Shown here one piece after another: positions 9,111-18,691 of a DNA stretch of 64,000 bases. Position numbers and translations under genes: made by a program. The stretch is from the NCBI GenBank assembly GCA_023433505.1, contig JAEZCO010000091.1, forward strand, positions 62,001-126,000, written 5' to 3'. The notes under the pieces are model-generated. The model had not been told where the DNA came from and searched no databases. It worked only from the letters and a program-made list of their open reading frames with translations. The stretch comes from Bacillota bacterium (GTDB lineage Bacteria > Bacillota > Clostridia > Acetivibrionales > DTU013). Each line of letters begins with the position of its first letter. The first letter of the stretch is position 1.

Positions 9111-10895
9111 CTAAACGGCAATGACAGGGTGCCTGATTTCAACCACCGTCCCTATCTCCGCTTCGCTTGAAATACTCACACCAAAGGAGCTACCATAGGA
9201 TAGCTTTATCCGTTCGTTTATATTGAAAAGGCCATATCCGTCGTTTGTTCCCCGGGAATAATCATCATTATTCTTCCGGTTTTCCAGAAGGTCTTTTAGG
9301 TAATCCAATCGATCCGGGCTCATTCCAACCCCGTTATCAACAACAGTGAACACCAGCATTCCATCGACTATTCCTGCTTTTATATGAATTGATCCCGGCT
9401 CTCTTTTTTCTTTGATTCCATGATATATTGCGTTTTCAACAATAGGCTGAAGAATCAGCTTCTGCACAAAAAGCCGTTCTACTTCCTTTTCAAGGCTTAT
9501 GGTATAATTGAGCATTTCCTCATATCGAACCTTCTGGATGATCAGGTAGCTGCGGACATGCTCGATTTCCTCCTCCACCCTGATAATTTCCTTCCCTCTG
9601 CTCAAACCTATTCTGAAGAGGTTTGTCAAGGCATTGATAACTTCTATCACATCTTTCGCATTATATTTTTTTGCCATCCAATGGATTGTGTCCAGCGTGT
9701 TGTAAAGAAAATGCGGCTTGATCTGGGACTGGAGAGCCCTGAGCTCCGCTTCCCTTTTATGCTTCTGCTCTTCATAAACCGTCTCCACCAGACTTTTTAT
9801 TTCCGTAATCATGGTATTGAAGCTTTTACCCAACTGCCCGATCTCGTCTGTGTATTTGACGTCGAATTCGACTTTCAGATCTCCTTCTTCAGCTTGTTTC
9901 ATCAAGGCTCTCAGCTTGTTCATGGGCTTGGCGATGGAGGAGGAAAATACAAAGGACGCCCCTACTGCCAAAAGCGCCACCGCAAAGAAAATAAGCAGAC
10001 TGTAGTACCGGATATTATTAACTTCCTTCAGCGTATCATTCAGGGAAAAGACCCCTACAGTTTTCCACCCCGTATAGGCTGAAGTAGTGTAAATAAATTG
10101 AAACCGCTGGTTTAGAATATTTTTCACAAATACGCCTGACCGGCCTTTTTCAAACCATTTGTTTCTGACCCTTGGAACAACGTAATTCAAGGGCGAATAA
10201 ATGTATTCCCCTGAAGCATTGACAATGTAAATAAAACCATTTTTGCTAAGGTTGGCGCTGTGCAGGATGTTTTCAAGAGCACTCATATTCAGGTCTATGA
10301 GGATTATTCCCGTGGTCTGGTTACTGGCCGGATCTTTGATTGCCACCGTAATGGAAATCAGCTCGTCTGCACTGATTTTTTTATATTCCGTTATTTTTCT
10401 TGCCGTAGTGGAAGTAAGGATATGCAGCCTGCCGTTGGAGGCAATTGTTTCCTTGTACCAGGCTTCCTCTTCCAGCGGATCCTGTATGTATTGATACATT
10501 TCATTACTAAGAAATCCGGAATGTGCGCTTATCAATGAAATGCCCTCGATTGTACCATAGTTCTCCGTAATTCCCGCCAGAAAGCTGCGCAGCTCGGATT
10601 CGGAATATTTCAGCTCCTGGGAATCACCTGTAACCCTGTCTCTGAAAAACTCCATTGTTTGAGGCTGCCTTGCAATGATCTTTATTACATTCTCCATGTT
10701 CATCAAATAAGTCTCTATGCTTTTGTTGGTCTGATTAATGGCTTGTATCGTCGACTGGCTGGCGGCATTCTCTATAGAGGTGGAGAAGACAATATTGGTC
10801 AATATACCTATAATCAGCACTGTTATGAGGATTATGGCAATAAAATAAGTAAGAAGCTTGTATTTTATACTTAAATTGTTAAAATATCCGATCAT
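9111..10895 (-). CDS. Sensor histidine kinase (YesM family)
   Basis: A 594-residue membrane kinase. A transmembrane segment lies at about 14-36, an extracellular sensor domain of the Cache kind at about 40-290, a second transmembrane segment at about 297-318, a HAMP linker at about 320-372, and a His_kinase domain with the phospho-acceptor His395 in QIKPHFLYNT. The ATPase domain follows, with IVENAIYHG and DNGVGMS. The partner regulator starts 11 bases downstream. No close upstream gene is on the same strand, so it is probably the first gene of the kinase-regulator-sensor operon. Confidence 0.94.
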   Translation of the reverse strand: MIGYFNNLSIKYKLLTYFIAIILITVLIIGILTNIVFSTSIENAASQSTIQAINQTNKSIETYLMNMENVIKIIARQPQTMEFFRDRVTGDSQELKYSESELRSFLAGITENYGTIEGISLISAHSGFLSNEMYQYIQDPLEEEAWYKETIASNGRLHILTSTTARKITEYKKISADELISITVAIKDPASNQTTGIILIDLNMSALENILHSANLSKNGFIYIVNASGEYIYSPLNYVVPRVRNKWFEKGRSGVFVKNILNQRFQFIYTTSAYTGWKTVGVFSLNDTLKEVNNIRYYSLLIFFAVALLAVGASFVFSSSIAKPMNKLRALMKQAEEGDLKVEFDVKYTDEIGQLGKSFNTMITEIKSLVETVYEEQKHKREAELRALQSQIKPHFLYNTLDTIHWMAKKYNAKDVIEVINALTNLFRIGLSRGKEIIRVEEEIEHVRSYLIIQKVRYEEMLNYTISLEKEVERLFVQKLILQPIVENAIYHGIKEKREPGSIHIKAGIVDGMLVFTVVDNGVGMSPDRLDYLKDLLENRKNNDDYSRGTNDGYGLFNINERIKLSYGSSFGVSISSEAEIGTVVEIRHPVIAV

Positions 10896-11008
10896 TTGCT
10901 TGTAACCATAATCCCGTATCGCATGATAGTATTATTGTAAATCAAAGGTCCGGAAATAGCCAGTAGTTTTCGTATAAATCACCTGTGAAACACATTATCT
11001 CTGGCGGC

Positions 11009-11052
11009 AAAAAAAAACCTCTGGACGCCAGTATTCCGGCAAATCCAGAGGT
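11009..11052 (-). terminator. Rho-independent terminator after the GH39-like gene
   Basis: On the minus strand ACCTCTGGA pairs with TCCAGAGGT across a 17-base loop and is followed by TTTTTTTTTGCC. It sits 28 bases after the stop at 11080 and closes the second glycan operon. Confidence 0.85.
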
Positions 11053-11079
11053 ATAACCGCTTCATAATCACCCTGCCCC

Positions 11080-12423
11080 CTATTCGTTTACAATTTTCAA
11101 TAACAGCACAGAACGGTTGCCAATATTTCTGACAATTCTGCTACAGTTCCGGTCAATCATTTCGGAATCCACCAATTGCAGATTATGCTCATTATCCAGC
11201 AGGTACGTTCTGCAGGTGAATGAGCCTTCAAGGAGAAGGTTGCTAAAATCAATTGTGTATTCCCTGCTTTCAGCGTTGAAATTACTAATCAGTATGGAAG
11301 CTTCCTTCCCGTTATCGTCTATTCCGCAGCAGCAATAAAGTCCCTTGATTCCGGAAGAGATATCTACCGAGACCCTTTGAGGATCATCATACAACATCCT
11401 GAAGGCCTTGAAAGCATAATAGTTCTTTTGCGGTACACCGTATAGATTAAACAGACTCCAATAGGAAGAAGGCGCTGCATCATAAAAGTTTGCAACATCG
11501 ACCGAACAGTCCTGCAGCAGAATAAGAACCGCAGCGTCAAAACTGGCTCCTTCCGCACCTTTCGACCTTTCAAAAAACTCCTGTGTATAGTATTCGTTCC
11601 TTCCTCTGAAAACCGCCTTAATTTCCGGGTCGCTGCTGGTATAATTCCATTCGTTGAAATGGCTCTCTGCGTTTATATAGCCATACCTGGTCAAAAGCTC
11701 TTTTACCTTTTCTGCATTGGATACAATCTTTTCAGGCTCATCGGCATAGGTATGCCAGGAAAAGAAATCGATGGGAACATTTTGTCTTTTACAGTAACCG
11801 AAAAAGTTCTCGGTAAATTCAGGATTAACCATTGTTGCAGCAAAGCCGCCTACTTTCAGCTTTGGGTCGAAATGCTTTATTGCAGTTGCAGTTGTTTCAT
11901 ACAGTTCAAAATACTGCTCGGGAGTTCCGGACCACATACAGTCTCCATCCGGATTATCCGGCTCATTCCATATTTCCCAGTATTGTATATCATAATGAAA
12001 TCCGTTTGCCCATCCATAATTATAGTGCTTGATTATTCCCACGCAAATCTCTGCCCATTTTTTGAAATCCTGGGGCGGGTTTGTATAGTATTTCCTTTTT
12101 GTATGTTCAATGCTTACACCCAGACGGTAAACAACCTTTGCTCCGGTATCAACAATGGATTTTATATAATCGTCCGTACGTCTGAAATCATAGCTCTCCG
12201 GATCGAGCGGATCTTTGCCGCTGTCCGGGAAAATAGTGTAAATATCCACCTCCCGCGGATTGGGCCAATTTGTGTCATGCACACGTACATAGGGAATGCC
12301 AAGTTCCTTGTAATACTCGGAAACATCAACCAGCGAGCCAAGGCATAGCGGTCCGTTGTTTACGCCATGCAAAGCTTTGATGGTGCCAATTCTTTTACTG
12401 AAATCAATTTTTATGTCATTCAT
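11080..12423 (-). CDS. GH39-like glycoside hydrolase
   Basis: A 447-residue protein without a signal peptide, so cytoplasmic, with a (beta/alpha)8 barrel of clan GH-A, closest in appearance to beta-xylosidase family GH39. The catalytic acid/base is Glu154 in EIWNEPD and the probable nucleophile is Glu258 in FNEWNY. A C-terminal beta-sandwich (about 350-447) includes ASILISNFNAES. It is the last gene of the operon that begins with the LplBC-type transporter, and is followed by a terminator. It would cleave a terminal sugar from an imported oligosaccharide; GH51 or GH79 are alternative family placements. Confidence 0.78.
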   Translation of the reverse strand: MNDIKIDFSKRIGTIKALHGVNNGPLCLGSLVDVSEYYKELGIPYVRVHDTNWPNPREVDIYTIFPDSGKDPLDPESYDFRRTDDYIKSIVDTGAKVVYRLGVSIEHTKRKYYTNPPQDFKKWAEICVGIIKHYNYGWANGFHYDIQYWEIWNEPDNPDGDCMWSGTPEQYFELYETTATAIKHFDPKLKVGGFAATMVNPEFTENFFGYCKRQNVPIDFFSWHTYADEPEKIVSNAEKVKELLTRYGYINAESHFNEWNYTSSDPEIKAVFRGRNEYYTQEFFERSKGAEGASFDAAVLILLQDCSVDVANFYDAAPSSYWSLFNLYGVPQKNYYAFKAFRMLYDDPQRVSVDISSGIKGLYCCCGIDDNGKEASILISNFNAESREYTIDFSNLLLEGSFTCRTYLLDNEHNLQLVDSEMIDRNCSRIVRNIGNRSVLLLKIVNE

Positions 12424-12444
12424 ATCCTCACCCCTTGTTTATAA

Positions 12445-13524
12445 TTAAATTACTCCGAATTTTTCCAGCAGCTTCATAGCCCTCTTCTCCTCGGAAATGT
12501 CAAAAGAGCCGAAATAGTAAATACCTTTTGCGCTACCCACCTGTTCCGCAACCACTTCCAAAGTATCAAGGTCTCCAAACAGCTGTATCAGTTTACCCGC
12601 CTGCCTTATTTTTGAATATACTTCAGGCCAATATTTGAAATCAGGCTTGCCGTCACCCGGAATCCATTGAACGCCCTTCAACTCGCGTATATTCAAAATC
12701 ATGTCCAGGTGTGGCAGCTCGCCCGGTCCATCCAAATGATAAAATGAATTACCAAATTTACTGCAACATGCTTCAAGCTCGGGAAGTATGAACTCTCTGA
12801 ACATTTCAGGGCCAATCATTGCACTGAAGTCCGATTGGCACATGAAATGAGGGAGCTTCGAAAACATATAGCCCCAGCATGTGTAACCGGGATTATTGGG
12901 CCCCATGGCAGCAGTCAATTCATCATAGTATTTTATACATAATTCATACGTTTCCCATATCAGCCTTTTCAGATTTTCAGGGTCGTCATAAAAAGCAAGC
13001 GCTATTGTTTCGCTGTCAAAAAAACGTGCAACCGGATCAATTCCGTTATTAAGATGAGTCATGCCGAGGCAGACACTCCCCTTAAAATATTCAGAGGCAA
13101 CTCGGTATAACTCCCTGATTCTCTTTAATGTCAGCTCTTCCGGGTTATATGAAAAATGCAGTGCATTCATAGGCTTTTCCTTTTCACCCTTGAACCATAC
13201 AGTATCCGGGGTTGGAGTCGCCCTGGCGCCCATAAATGCCGCATTCACACCGGGTCCAAAGTCAGGAATTATAAACGGATAAGCATCTCCAATAAATTTT
13301 TTGCATGACAGCATGTATTCCCACTGCTTTACAATAGTCTCTGCCGGTATCGATAAATCATATAAAGCCATATAATCATAAACAGGTCCCTCAGGCTTTG
13401 GCATACCAGCAGTTGCACCTGTCAGTTCAATATGTATCAGCGGCCTGTCAAGCTCACCCTTCCACCATGCAGTATAGTCCTTCTCGATCCTTTGCCAGCA
13501 TTCTGCGGGAAAATCAATTCCCAT
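12445..13524 (-). CDS. Divergent UroD-fold protein
   Basis: A 359-residue protein that resembles the uroporphyrinogen decarboxylase superfamily, weakly. Segments that support this are DGPGELPHLDMILNI, LKGVQWIPGDGKPD and AGKLIQLFGDLDTLE, which match the C-terminal barrel strands of UroD-like proteins. The N-terminal WWKGELDRPLIHIEL is typical of a group found beside glycoside hydrolases. It lies 50 bases after the GH106-like gene and 21 bases before the GH39-like gene, so it is part of a sugar-degrading operon and not of heme synthesis. Function unknown; a methyl-transfer or other C1 role on the imported glycan is a hypothesis. Confidence 0.7.
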   Translation of the reverse strand: MGIDFPAECWQRIEKDYTAWWKGELDRPLIHIELTGATAGMPKPEGPVYDYMALYDLSIPAETIVKQWEYMLSCKKFIGDAYPFIIPDFGPGVNAAFMGARATPTPDTVWFKGEKEKPMNALHFSYNPEELTLKRIRELYRVASEYFKGSVCLGMTHLNNGIDPVARFFDSETIALAFYDDPENLKRLIWETYELCIKYYDELTAAMGPNNPGYTCWGYMFSKLPHFMCQSDFSAMIGPEMFREFILPELEACCSKFGNSFYHLDGPGELPHLDMILNIRELKGVQWIPGDGKPDFKYWPEVYSKIRQAGKLIQLFGDLDTLEVVAEQVGSAKGIYYFGSFDISEEKRAMKLLEKFGVI

Positions 13525-13574
13525 GTGGAATCCTCCTTAAATTCATACTTAAACCTCTTATCCATATAGTAGGA

Positions 13575-16500
13575 CTATTCCTTATAGATATTGACCTGAT
13601 CCATCAAACCATAGGGTTTCACTGCATATCCCGGAGTATTTCTGGACCCTTCCCTGCTGAAAAGGGTCCAATCAGTCCAGGGATTATTGGTCCCTACCCT
13701 GTGAAAGGGCCCAAATAGGTTGACCTGACTGCCCATCACTTCAATTTCCAACCTGTTCGCACCATTTTTTATAAAGGACGTCAAATCAACTCTGTTTGCC
13801 GATTTCCATGGGACATGCCCCGAAGTAACTCCGTTCAGCCTTATTTCCACATCCACGGCCCTATAGTCTCCAAGTTCGAGTATGTACTTCTCTTTTGAAG
13901 CTTTTTGTATATCCAGATCAAAATGGTATACCATGCTTCCCGAATAATGAAAATACCCCTGCAAACACCAGTCTCCAAAATGAAGTCTTTCAGGTTCACC
14001 AACGATACGCCTTTCGGTATCCACCCCGAAATCACCAACAATAAAGCAGTCTTCAACTTCCATATTGTTCATATATCCGCACGACAGAACGAGCTTGTTA
14101 ATGCCCTGCCGCAAACCATAAAGCTTTATTTTGTCAAAGCTTTTATCCATATACCATCCAACAGTATCATTTGGAATCGATAGGCCATTCAAACCGATGG
14201 AAAAGTGTTTTACATTCTCAACCACAAGGAAAGTATCGTTAACCGGTACAGTCTCAACATAAAATTCAAACATAAAGTCAACATGCTTCCCATCATTGGG
14301 ATGAGGTTCGTCAACCCACATATATCTCTGTGGTAACCCATTATACTTGATGTCTTTCATATCAAGTACGTTCCGGATTTTTTCCTGCGCCTGCCATACA
14401 TACATTTTTTCAGAGGGTTTACTTTGGCTGATCCGAAAGGTGCATTCATCCAGCAGCAAAGCATTGGGTGAAGTACGTGTGAACCTGCATGACGGGGCCA
14501 ATGTTTTGTATACGGTTTTCAAGCACGAGGCGGTAGAATTATTACTTGCAGAACTTTTGGGTTCCATGAGCATATTTATAGTATACAGCCTTGAAGCTGC
14601 CGGTCCGAAACAGGCATGAAATTTGAGTCCATCCTTTATCTGTGAAACAGCTATCTCATCAATACTTCCGGCCAGCGGATCCCATTCCTCCACACTTCCA
14701 AAGGCGTCCACCATTATATCGACCTCCTGGGCATTGTTGCGGTCATTGTTCACAATGAATAGTGTATAAAGATTATCCTGCTGCTTCAGATTATATAGAA
14801 ACTGCGGAGCCTCCTGCAAAAAGCTGTTTTTTATGCTTACCCTTCTTGGAATAATCTTTTGAAGGACAGCTTCCAGTTCACTTTCATCGTCGAGCTTTAT
14901 CATATTATTGTGGGAATAAATATCGCCCGTTGCTTTTGAAGAATCCCCTTCAAGCATATTGACCAAGGGCCCCACCGAAATAATTATCCCTCCGGCATCC
15001 AAAAACTCTCCAAGCAGGGTATCGGTGCTTTTAAGAAAAGTCCTCATTCCATATAGCACTATTACCGGATATTTTGCATGGTTGACACATATTTTTCCGC
15101 TTTCCACCTTTCCGCTTTCCGAAAGGATCATTTCATCACCGAAATCAAAATCATAATGGATTCCGAGCAACAGCTTGATAAACCGGTTGTATCTCTCCTC
15201 AAATGCGTCCATTTCTGAAGAGCCGCAATTGCCTGTTGTCTGATAGTTCAACATATATGCTCCGGTCATGGACCATACGGTAGACGCCGGATGAATGACC
15301 AGGATATCGCGTACTGCCTGTCCGCCTCCCATGATCAAAGCGATTCTTGCAAAATAGTCCTCCACCACATGATTATATTTCCACCAGCAGGAATTGTAGT
15401 TGAAGGAAGGCGGAAAATCCCTTTTACGGCAGCCCCTTAGGCTGTATAGGGATAAATGCTGACATCTGACATTGACGCCCATTACGAACAGCCAGTCGCC
15501 AACCCACTTCTGCCCTTCGAATGTAAAATCCCATCCCGTACAACCATACATTTCTGCAACAACTTTCTTTCTGCCGTATTGATGTGCAACACTCGTGCAT
15601 TGCTTTACAGTCAGGTACTCTTCAGTATTTTCACCTAGCAGGTCGATTCCCGGTATATGTTGATACCTGTAATGGGGCATGGTAGCTCCGTTTACCAAGG
15701 TGGAATAACATAAACTGTGCTCACCAAGATAATGCCCGGTATACTTCAGCTTCTTATGCTCGCACCAATCGCCTATTTGCCAGGAAAAAGACTCACAGAA
15801 CCTTTCAGTTATCGTCCTCCAGTAATCATGCCTTGCTTTATTTGATTTTTCTCCATACAGAAATACAAATGGCAAGGCTTCAAGAATGCTATATCCTCTT
15901 TTAGACAGAAAATAAGAATCAAATCCATCAGTCCATGGGATCCAGGGCCTTCCCAAAGGGAATACCGCCCGGAAATCGACGTTGGCCGGCTCATCGGTAA
16001 ATATTCCCGGTATTGTATTGCCAAATTCCCCACCAATCAATGCTTTGTACTTTTCATGGGTACTTTCTATAAAAGCTGCAACACATTCCGGGTTCAGATT
16101 ATCAGTGGGCGCTTCATTGTTGAACCATTCGGAAGGGTCTGCCAGCTCCCTCCTGATAATCAATAGGACGTCATCCCCAGAGATTTCAATACCATCTCCG
16201 TAAGGAAGCAGTCTGCAGGATATTATATCACCTTCATCAAGAACGGCATGATAGGCAGCCAACACATCATTACTCCAGACAAATTCACCGCTTGCCACCT
16301 CCAGGGACAGTGCCTTGGCTCTGAATGAGTCCCCGCCGATTTTTGCCACAATTCCACCTGCCCCACCCGATGGAAACCGGTCTTCGTCATACAGCCATGC
16401 ACTCAAGCCATTCTCTTTGGAAGCTTCAACTGCCGCCCTTGTGCATTCCAGCCATTCTTCCTCCATGTATCCGGTCTCCAACCCTTCACGCGAATGCATG

Positions 16501-16652
16501 AAAAAGCCCCCGACGCCTTGGTCCTTCATTTCCTTTATCTGCCAAACCAGTTCCTGTACAGAAAGCTTGTCATTCCATGCCCAAAAAGGCAAAGAACGGT
16601 ACTCTGCACCAGGCTCCGAAAACATATGCTTTAGTTGCTCCAAACCATCCAT
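13575..16652 (-). CDS. GH106-like glycoside hydrolase (putative alpha-L-rhamnosidase)
   Basis: A 1025-residue cytoplasmic protein with no signal peptide. The N-terminal part has the pattern PFWAWNDKLSVQEL and GVGGFFMHSREGL of the Glyco_hydro_106 family; the barrel continues with GIFTDEPANVDF and VVAEMYGCTGWDF, which carry candidate catalytic acids, and a helical part follows. The C-terminal third (about 790-1020) is beta-rich, with galactose-binding-like jelly rolls such as VDVEIRLNGVTSGHVPW. The ATG follows a GAGGGG site 9 bases upstream, directly after the 3' end of an intron remnant. The family removes alpha-L-rhamnose in pectic glycans, but many family-like proteins are uncharacterised, so the exact substrate is open. 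Confidence 0.75.
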   Translation of the reverse strand: MDGLEQLKHMFSEPGAEYRSLPFWAWNDKLSVQELVWQIKEMKDQGVGGFFMHSREGLETGYMEEEWLECTRAAVEASKENGLSAWLYDEDRFPSGGAGGIVAKIGGDSFRAKALSLEVASGEFVWSNDVLAAYHAVLDEGDIISCRLLPYGDGIEISGDDVLLIIRRELADPSEWFNNEAPTDNLNPECVAAFIESTHEKYKALIGGEFGNTIPGIFTDEPANVDFRAVFPLGRPWIPWTDGFDSYFLSKRGYSILEALPFVFLYGEKSNKARHDYWRTITERFCESFSWQIGDWCEHKKLKYTGHYLGEHSLCYSTLVNGATMPHYRYQHIPGIDLLGENTEEYLTVKQCTSVAHQYGRKKVVAEMYGCTGWDFTFEGQKWVGDWLFVMGVNVRCQHLSLYSLRGCRKRDFPPSFNYNSCWWKYNHVVEDYFARIALIMGGGQAVRDILVIHPASTVWSMTGAYMLNYQTTGNCGSSEMDAFEERYNRFIKLLLGIHYDFDFGDEMILSESGKVESGKICVNHAKYPVIVLYGMRTFLKSTDTLLGEFLDAGGIIISVGPLVNMLEGDSSKATGDIYSHNNMIKLDDESELEAVLQKIIPRRVSIKNSFLQEAPQFLYNLKQQDNLYTLFIVNNDRNNAQEVDIMVDAFGSVEEWDPLAGSIDEIAVSQIKDGLKFHACFGPAASRLYTINMLMEPKSSASNNSTASCLKTVYKTLAPSCRFTRTSPNALLLDECTFRISQSKPSEKMYVWQAQEKIRNVLDMKDIKYNGLPQRYMWVDEPHPNDGKHVDFMFEFYVETVPVNDTFLVVENVKHFSIGLNGLSIPNDTVGWYMDKSFDKIKLYGLRQGINKLVLSCGYMNNMEVEDCFIVGDFGVDTERRIVGEPERLHFGDWCLQGYFHYSGSMVYHFDLDIQKASKEKYILELGDYRAVDVEIRLNGVTSGHVPWKSANRVDLTSFIKNGANRLEIEVMGSQVNLFGPFHRVGTNNPWTDWTLFSREGSRNTPGYAVKPYGLMDQVNIYKE

Positions 16653-16670
16653 TTGATTTCCCCTCGTCTG

Positions 16671-17794
16671 GTAAGCAAGTCCCGTCGCCGGGACTCACTC
16701 CCTTAAGAACGGAACGTGCGACTTTCACCGCATTCCGCTCAAATAGTTGTTAAGCCTCAACACTATCGTGTTTCAGCCGGTACAGCATAATGGTTCTACA
16801 GGATGAATTCTTTTGTGGCATTCCGGATGTAATATTGTTTTCTTGCCATGTTCATCTGTATGCATTTTCCATCCGCTCTCCTTGTTGATTTCATCCCTAC
16901 ACACTGGGCATGCCCTATCTTGTTTCTTCCACATATCTATCAACCGTTTTCTTCCCTTCATACTGCCAAACATCCTGTCGCCTTCACGTTCTTCGAAGTA
17001 TAAGTCCCATTCAGGGTCATACGGGTTTGCTTCCTTCCGGATTTTTACGTGCCTTACGATTTTGGTGCCATCTGCCCTTACCAGTTCCAGCATTTCTCCC
17101 TTGTCTGTTTTGGCTGCGAATACCCAATTCCGGTTACCGATCTGATGAAAGTACTTCGTGTTAATCCACCACTTGCCCTTCTTCGGATGCCGTCCAACTA
17201 CCAATGTGATGATTAGCTTTGCTTATCATCACTTACGTGGAAGTCTGCACACTTTCGTGTCGGGGTTATAGACCCCTATCTACCCCATTACAGGGTGGCT
17301 TTCGCTTTTTCCACGCTCCCATACCCGCACCTCGTCGGCCCACCTTGCGGCTGCCTGCTTCCTTACGAAAGAAGGATACGGGCTTACCACGTTCCGTATG
17401 GATAACTTATCAGATGGGTTAGGTTCTGTCTGTCCGCCGGCAGCCTTATATCCGTGTGACCCGAGGTTAAAGCAGGTCATCTGGCTGCGTACCTTTTGGT
17501 CCAAGCGTCTCAGCATCTTTCGCTTGTTCGTTATGACGACGTTTTGCAACAGTTCAATTATTTTAACCTTACCACCCACAACCTAGTTCCCTGACTTCTT
17601 TGATGCTGGAAGTATCGCTTTCACCTCACGGTTCATGCTTACGGGCTACATTGTCTCAACAGCTTAATACAGAATGTTACCACCTCCGCATTTGTTGATA
17701 GGTTACTGTTGACGGAACAACAGGTTCGTGATATGCTTGATATGCAGTCATTTCAAGCTCCCCAAACATTTATCCATACTGCGACGTGTCGCAG
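16671..17794 (-). mobile_element. Group II intron remnant with deleted reverse transcriptase
   Basis: On the minus strand the 3' end shows a textbook domain V (16707-16740: GAGCGGAATGCGG, GAAA-type loop TGAAAG, then CGCACGTTCCGTTC), then a domain VI hairpin (GTCCCG GCGA CGGGAC at 16678-16696) and a terminal TTAC. The 5' part (about 17240-17794) is structured RNA with no credible protein. The 5' end probably lies right after the permease stop (CTGCGAC, one mismatch to the GTGYG consensus). The ORF keeps only the end of the maturase and the HNH domain. The element is about 1.1 kb, half the usual length. Removing it would leave permease stop and GH106 ribosome site about 18 bases apart, a normal operon junction, so it entered an intact operon on the sense strand. 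The gap 16653-17794 holds nothing else. Confidence 0.82.
16773..17204 (-). pseudogene. Group II intron-encoded protein, C-terminal fragment (maturase end and HNH)
   Basis: About 143 codons remain. The first part (GRHPKKGKWWINTKYF) matches the end of the maturase X domain of bacterial intron-encoded proteins, and the rest is an HNH endonuclease with the paired cysteines CPVCRDEI and the HPECHKRIHP histidine/cysteine cluster. The reverse transcriptase domain, usually over 300 residues, is absent, and the only start is a TTG without a ribosome site, so the fragment is probably not made. At the apparent deletion joint there is an inverted repeat at 17206-17232 (GTGATGAT-AGC arms). Confidence 0.8.
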
Positions 17795-18673
17795 TCAGCC
17801 CTTGACACTTCCAAGCACTATGCCCTTGGTAAAATACTTCTGCAGGAACGGGTATATGCAAAGTATCGGAAGCATGGCGATAAATATCTGCGCAGCCTTG
17901 CTATTTTGCTCGCAGACATCCTTTAATTGATTCAAATTGTTGACAATCTTAAGATCAACCTGGACAACAATCGTCTGAAGATAAGTCTGCAAAGGGTAGT
18001 TTTCCGGCTTGTTCATGAACAACATGCCATCAAACCATGAGTTCCAATGACCCACTGCTGTAAATAGCGTCAATGTTGCCAGGACCGGCTTTGAAAGCGG
18101 AATCATTATTCTAAATAGCGTAATCCAGTGACCGGCGCCATCCATAAAAGCAGCTTCAGATATTTCATCCGGAAGCTCCTTGAAAAAATTCTGCAGGAGG
18201 ATCACATTGAAGACAGGTACTGCGCCTGGAATGATCAATGCCCAGATTGTGTCCACCAGACCGGTATACCGTACGGCTAGGTATCCGGGAATCAAACCGC
18301 CGCTAAAAAGAATTGTAATCAGAAAGAACCATACATAAAAATCCCGGGCACCAAAAATATTCCTGCGTTTGGAAAGCGGATACGCGGCAAGTACAACAAG
18401 GAGCATACTTATCACAACCCCAAGAACGGTCCTTTCAACGGATATAAAGAATGCCGTATAGAATTTAGGGTCGCGGATGACAAAATTATACGTATTGAGC
18501 TGAAATCCAACAGGCCATATATTTACTGTCCCTGCCTGAACAGGTATATTGGAGCTTAACGATACCGCAAGCAAATGCAGCATCGGATAAATGCACAGGA
18601 TGGAGCTCAGAGCAAGGAATAAATAGTTGAATTTCAGGAATATTTTTCTACTTAAGGGCTCTCTGTACAACAT
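17795..18673 (-). CDS. Carbohydrate ABC transporter permease (LplC/MalG-like)
   Basis: A 292-residue membrane protein of the BPD_transp_1 family. Six transmembrane segments are visible and the EAA docking loop reads EISEAAFMDGAGHWITLF. The C-terminus ends KYFTKGIVLGSVKG, the standard end of LplC-type oligosaccharide permeases. It follows the partner permease by 18 bases. The intron remnant begins at its stop codon. Confidence 0.94.
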   Translation of the reverse strand: MLYREPLSRKIFLKFNYLFLALSSILCIYPMLHLLAVSLSSNIPVQAGTVNIWPVGFQLNTYNFVIRDPKFYTAFFISVERTVLGVVISMLLVVLAAYPLSKRRNIFGARDFYVWFFLITILFSGGLIPGYLAVRYTGLVDTIWALIIPGAVPVFNVILLQNFFKELPDEISEAAFMDGAGHWITLFRIMIPLSKPVLATLTLFTAVGHWNSWFDGMLFMNKPENYPLQTYLQTIVVQVDLKIVNNLNQLKDVCEQNSKAAQIFIAMLPILCIYPFLQKYFTKGIVLGSVKG

Positions 18674-18691
18674 GATACGTAATCCTTCCCC

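Noticed and set aside
17280..17579. 99-codon frame on minus inside the intron
   Set aside because: Falls in the structured RNA part of the group II intron and has no match to an intron-encoded protein.
17774..17795. Hairpin ACTGCGA-CACG-TCGCAGT as terminator of the permease gene
   Set aside because: No T-run follows on the minus strand; it is better explained as the start of intron domain I.
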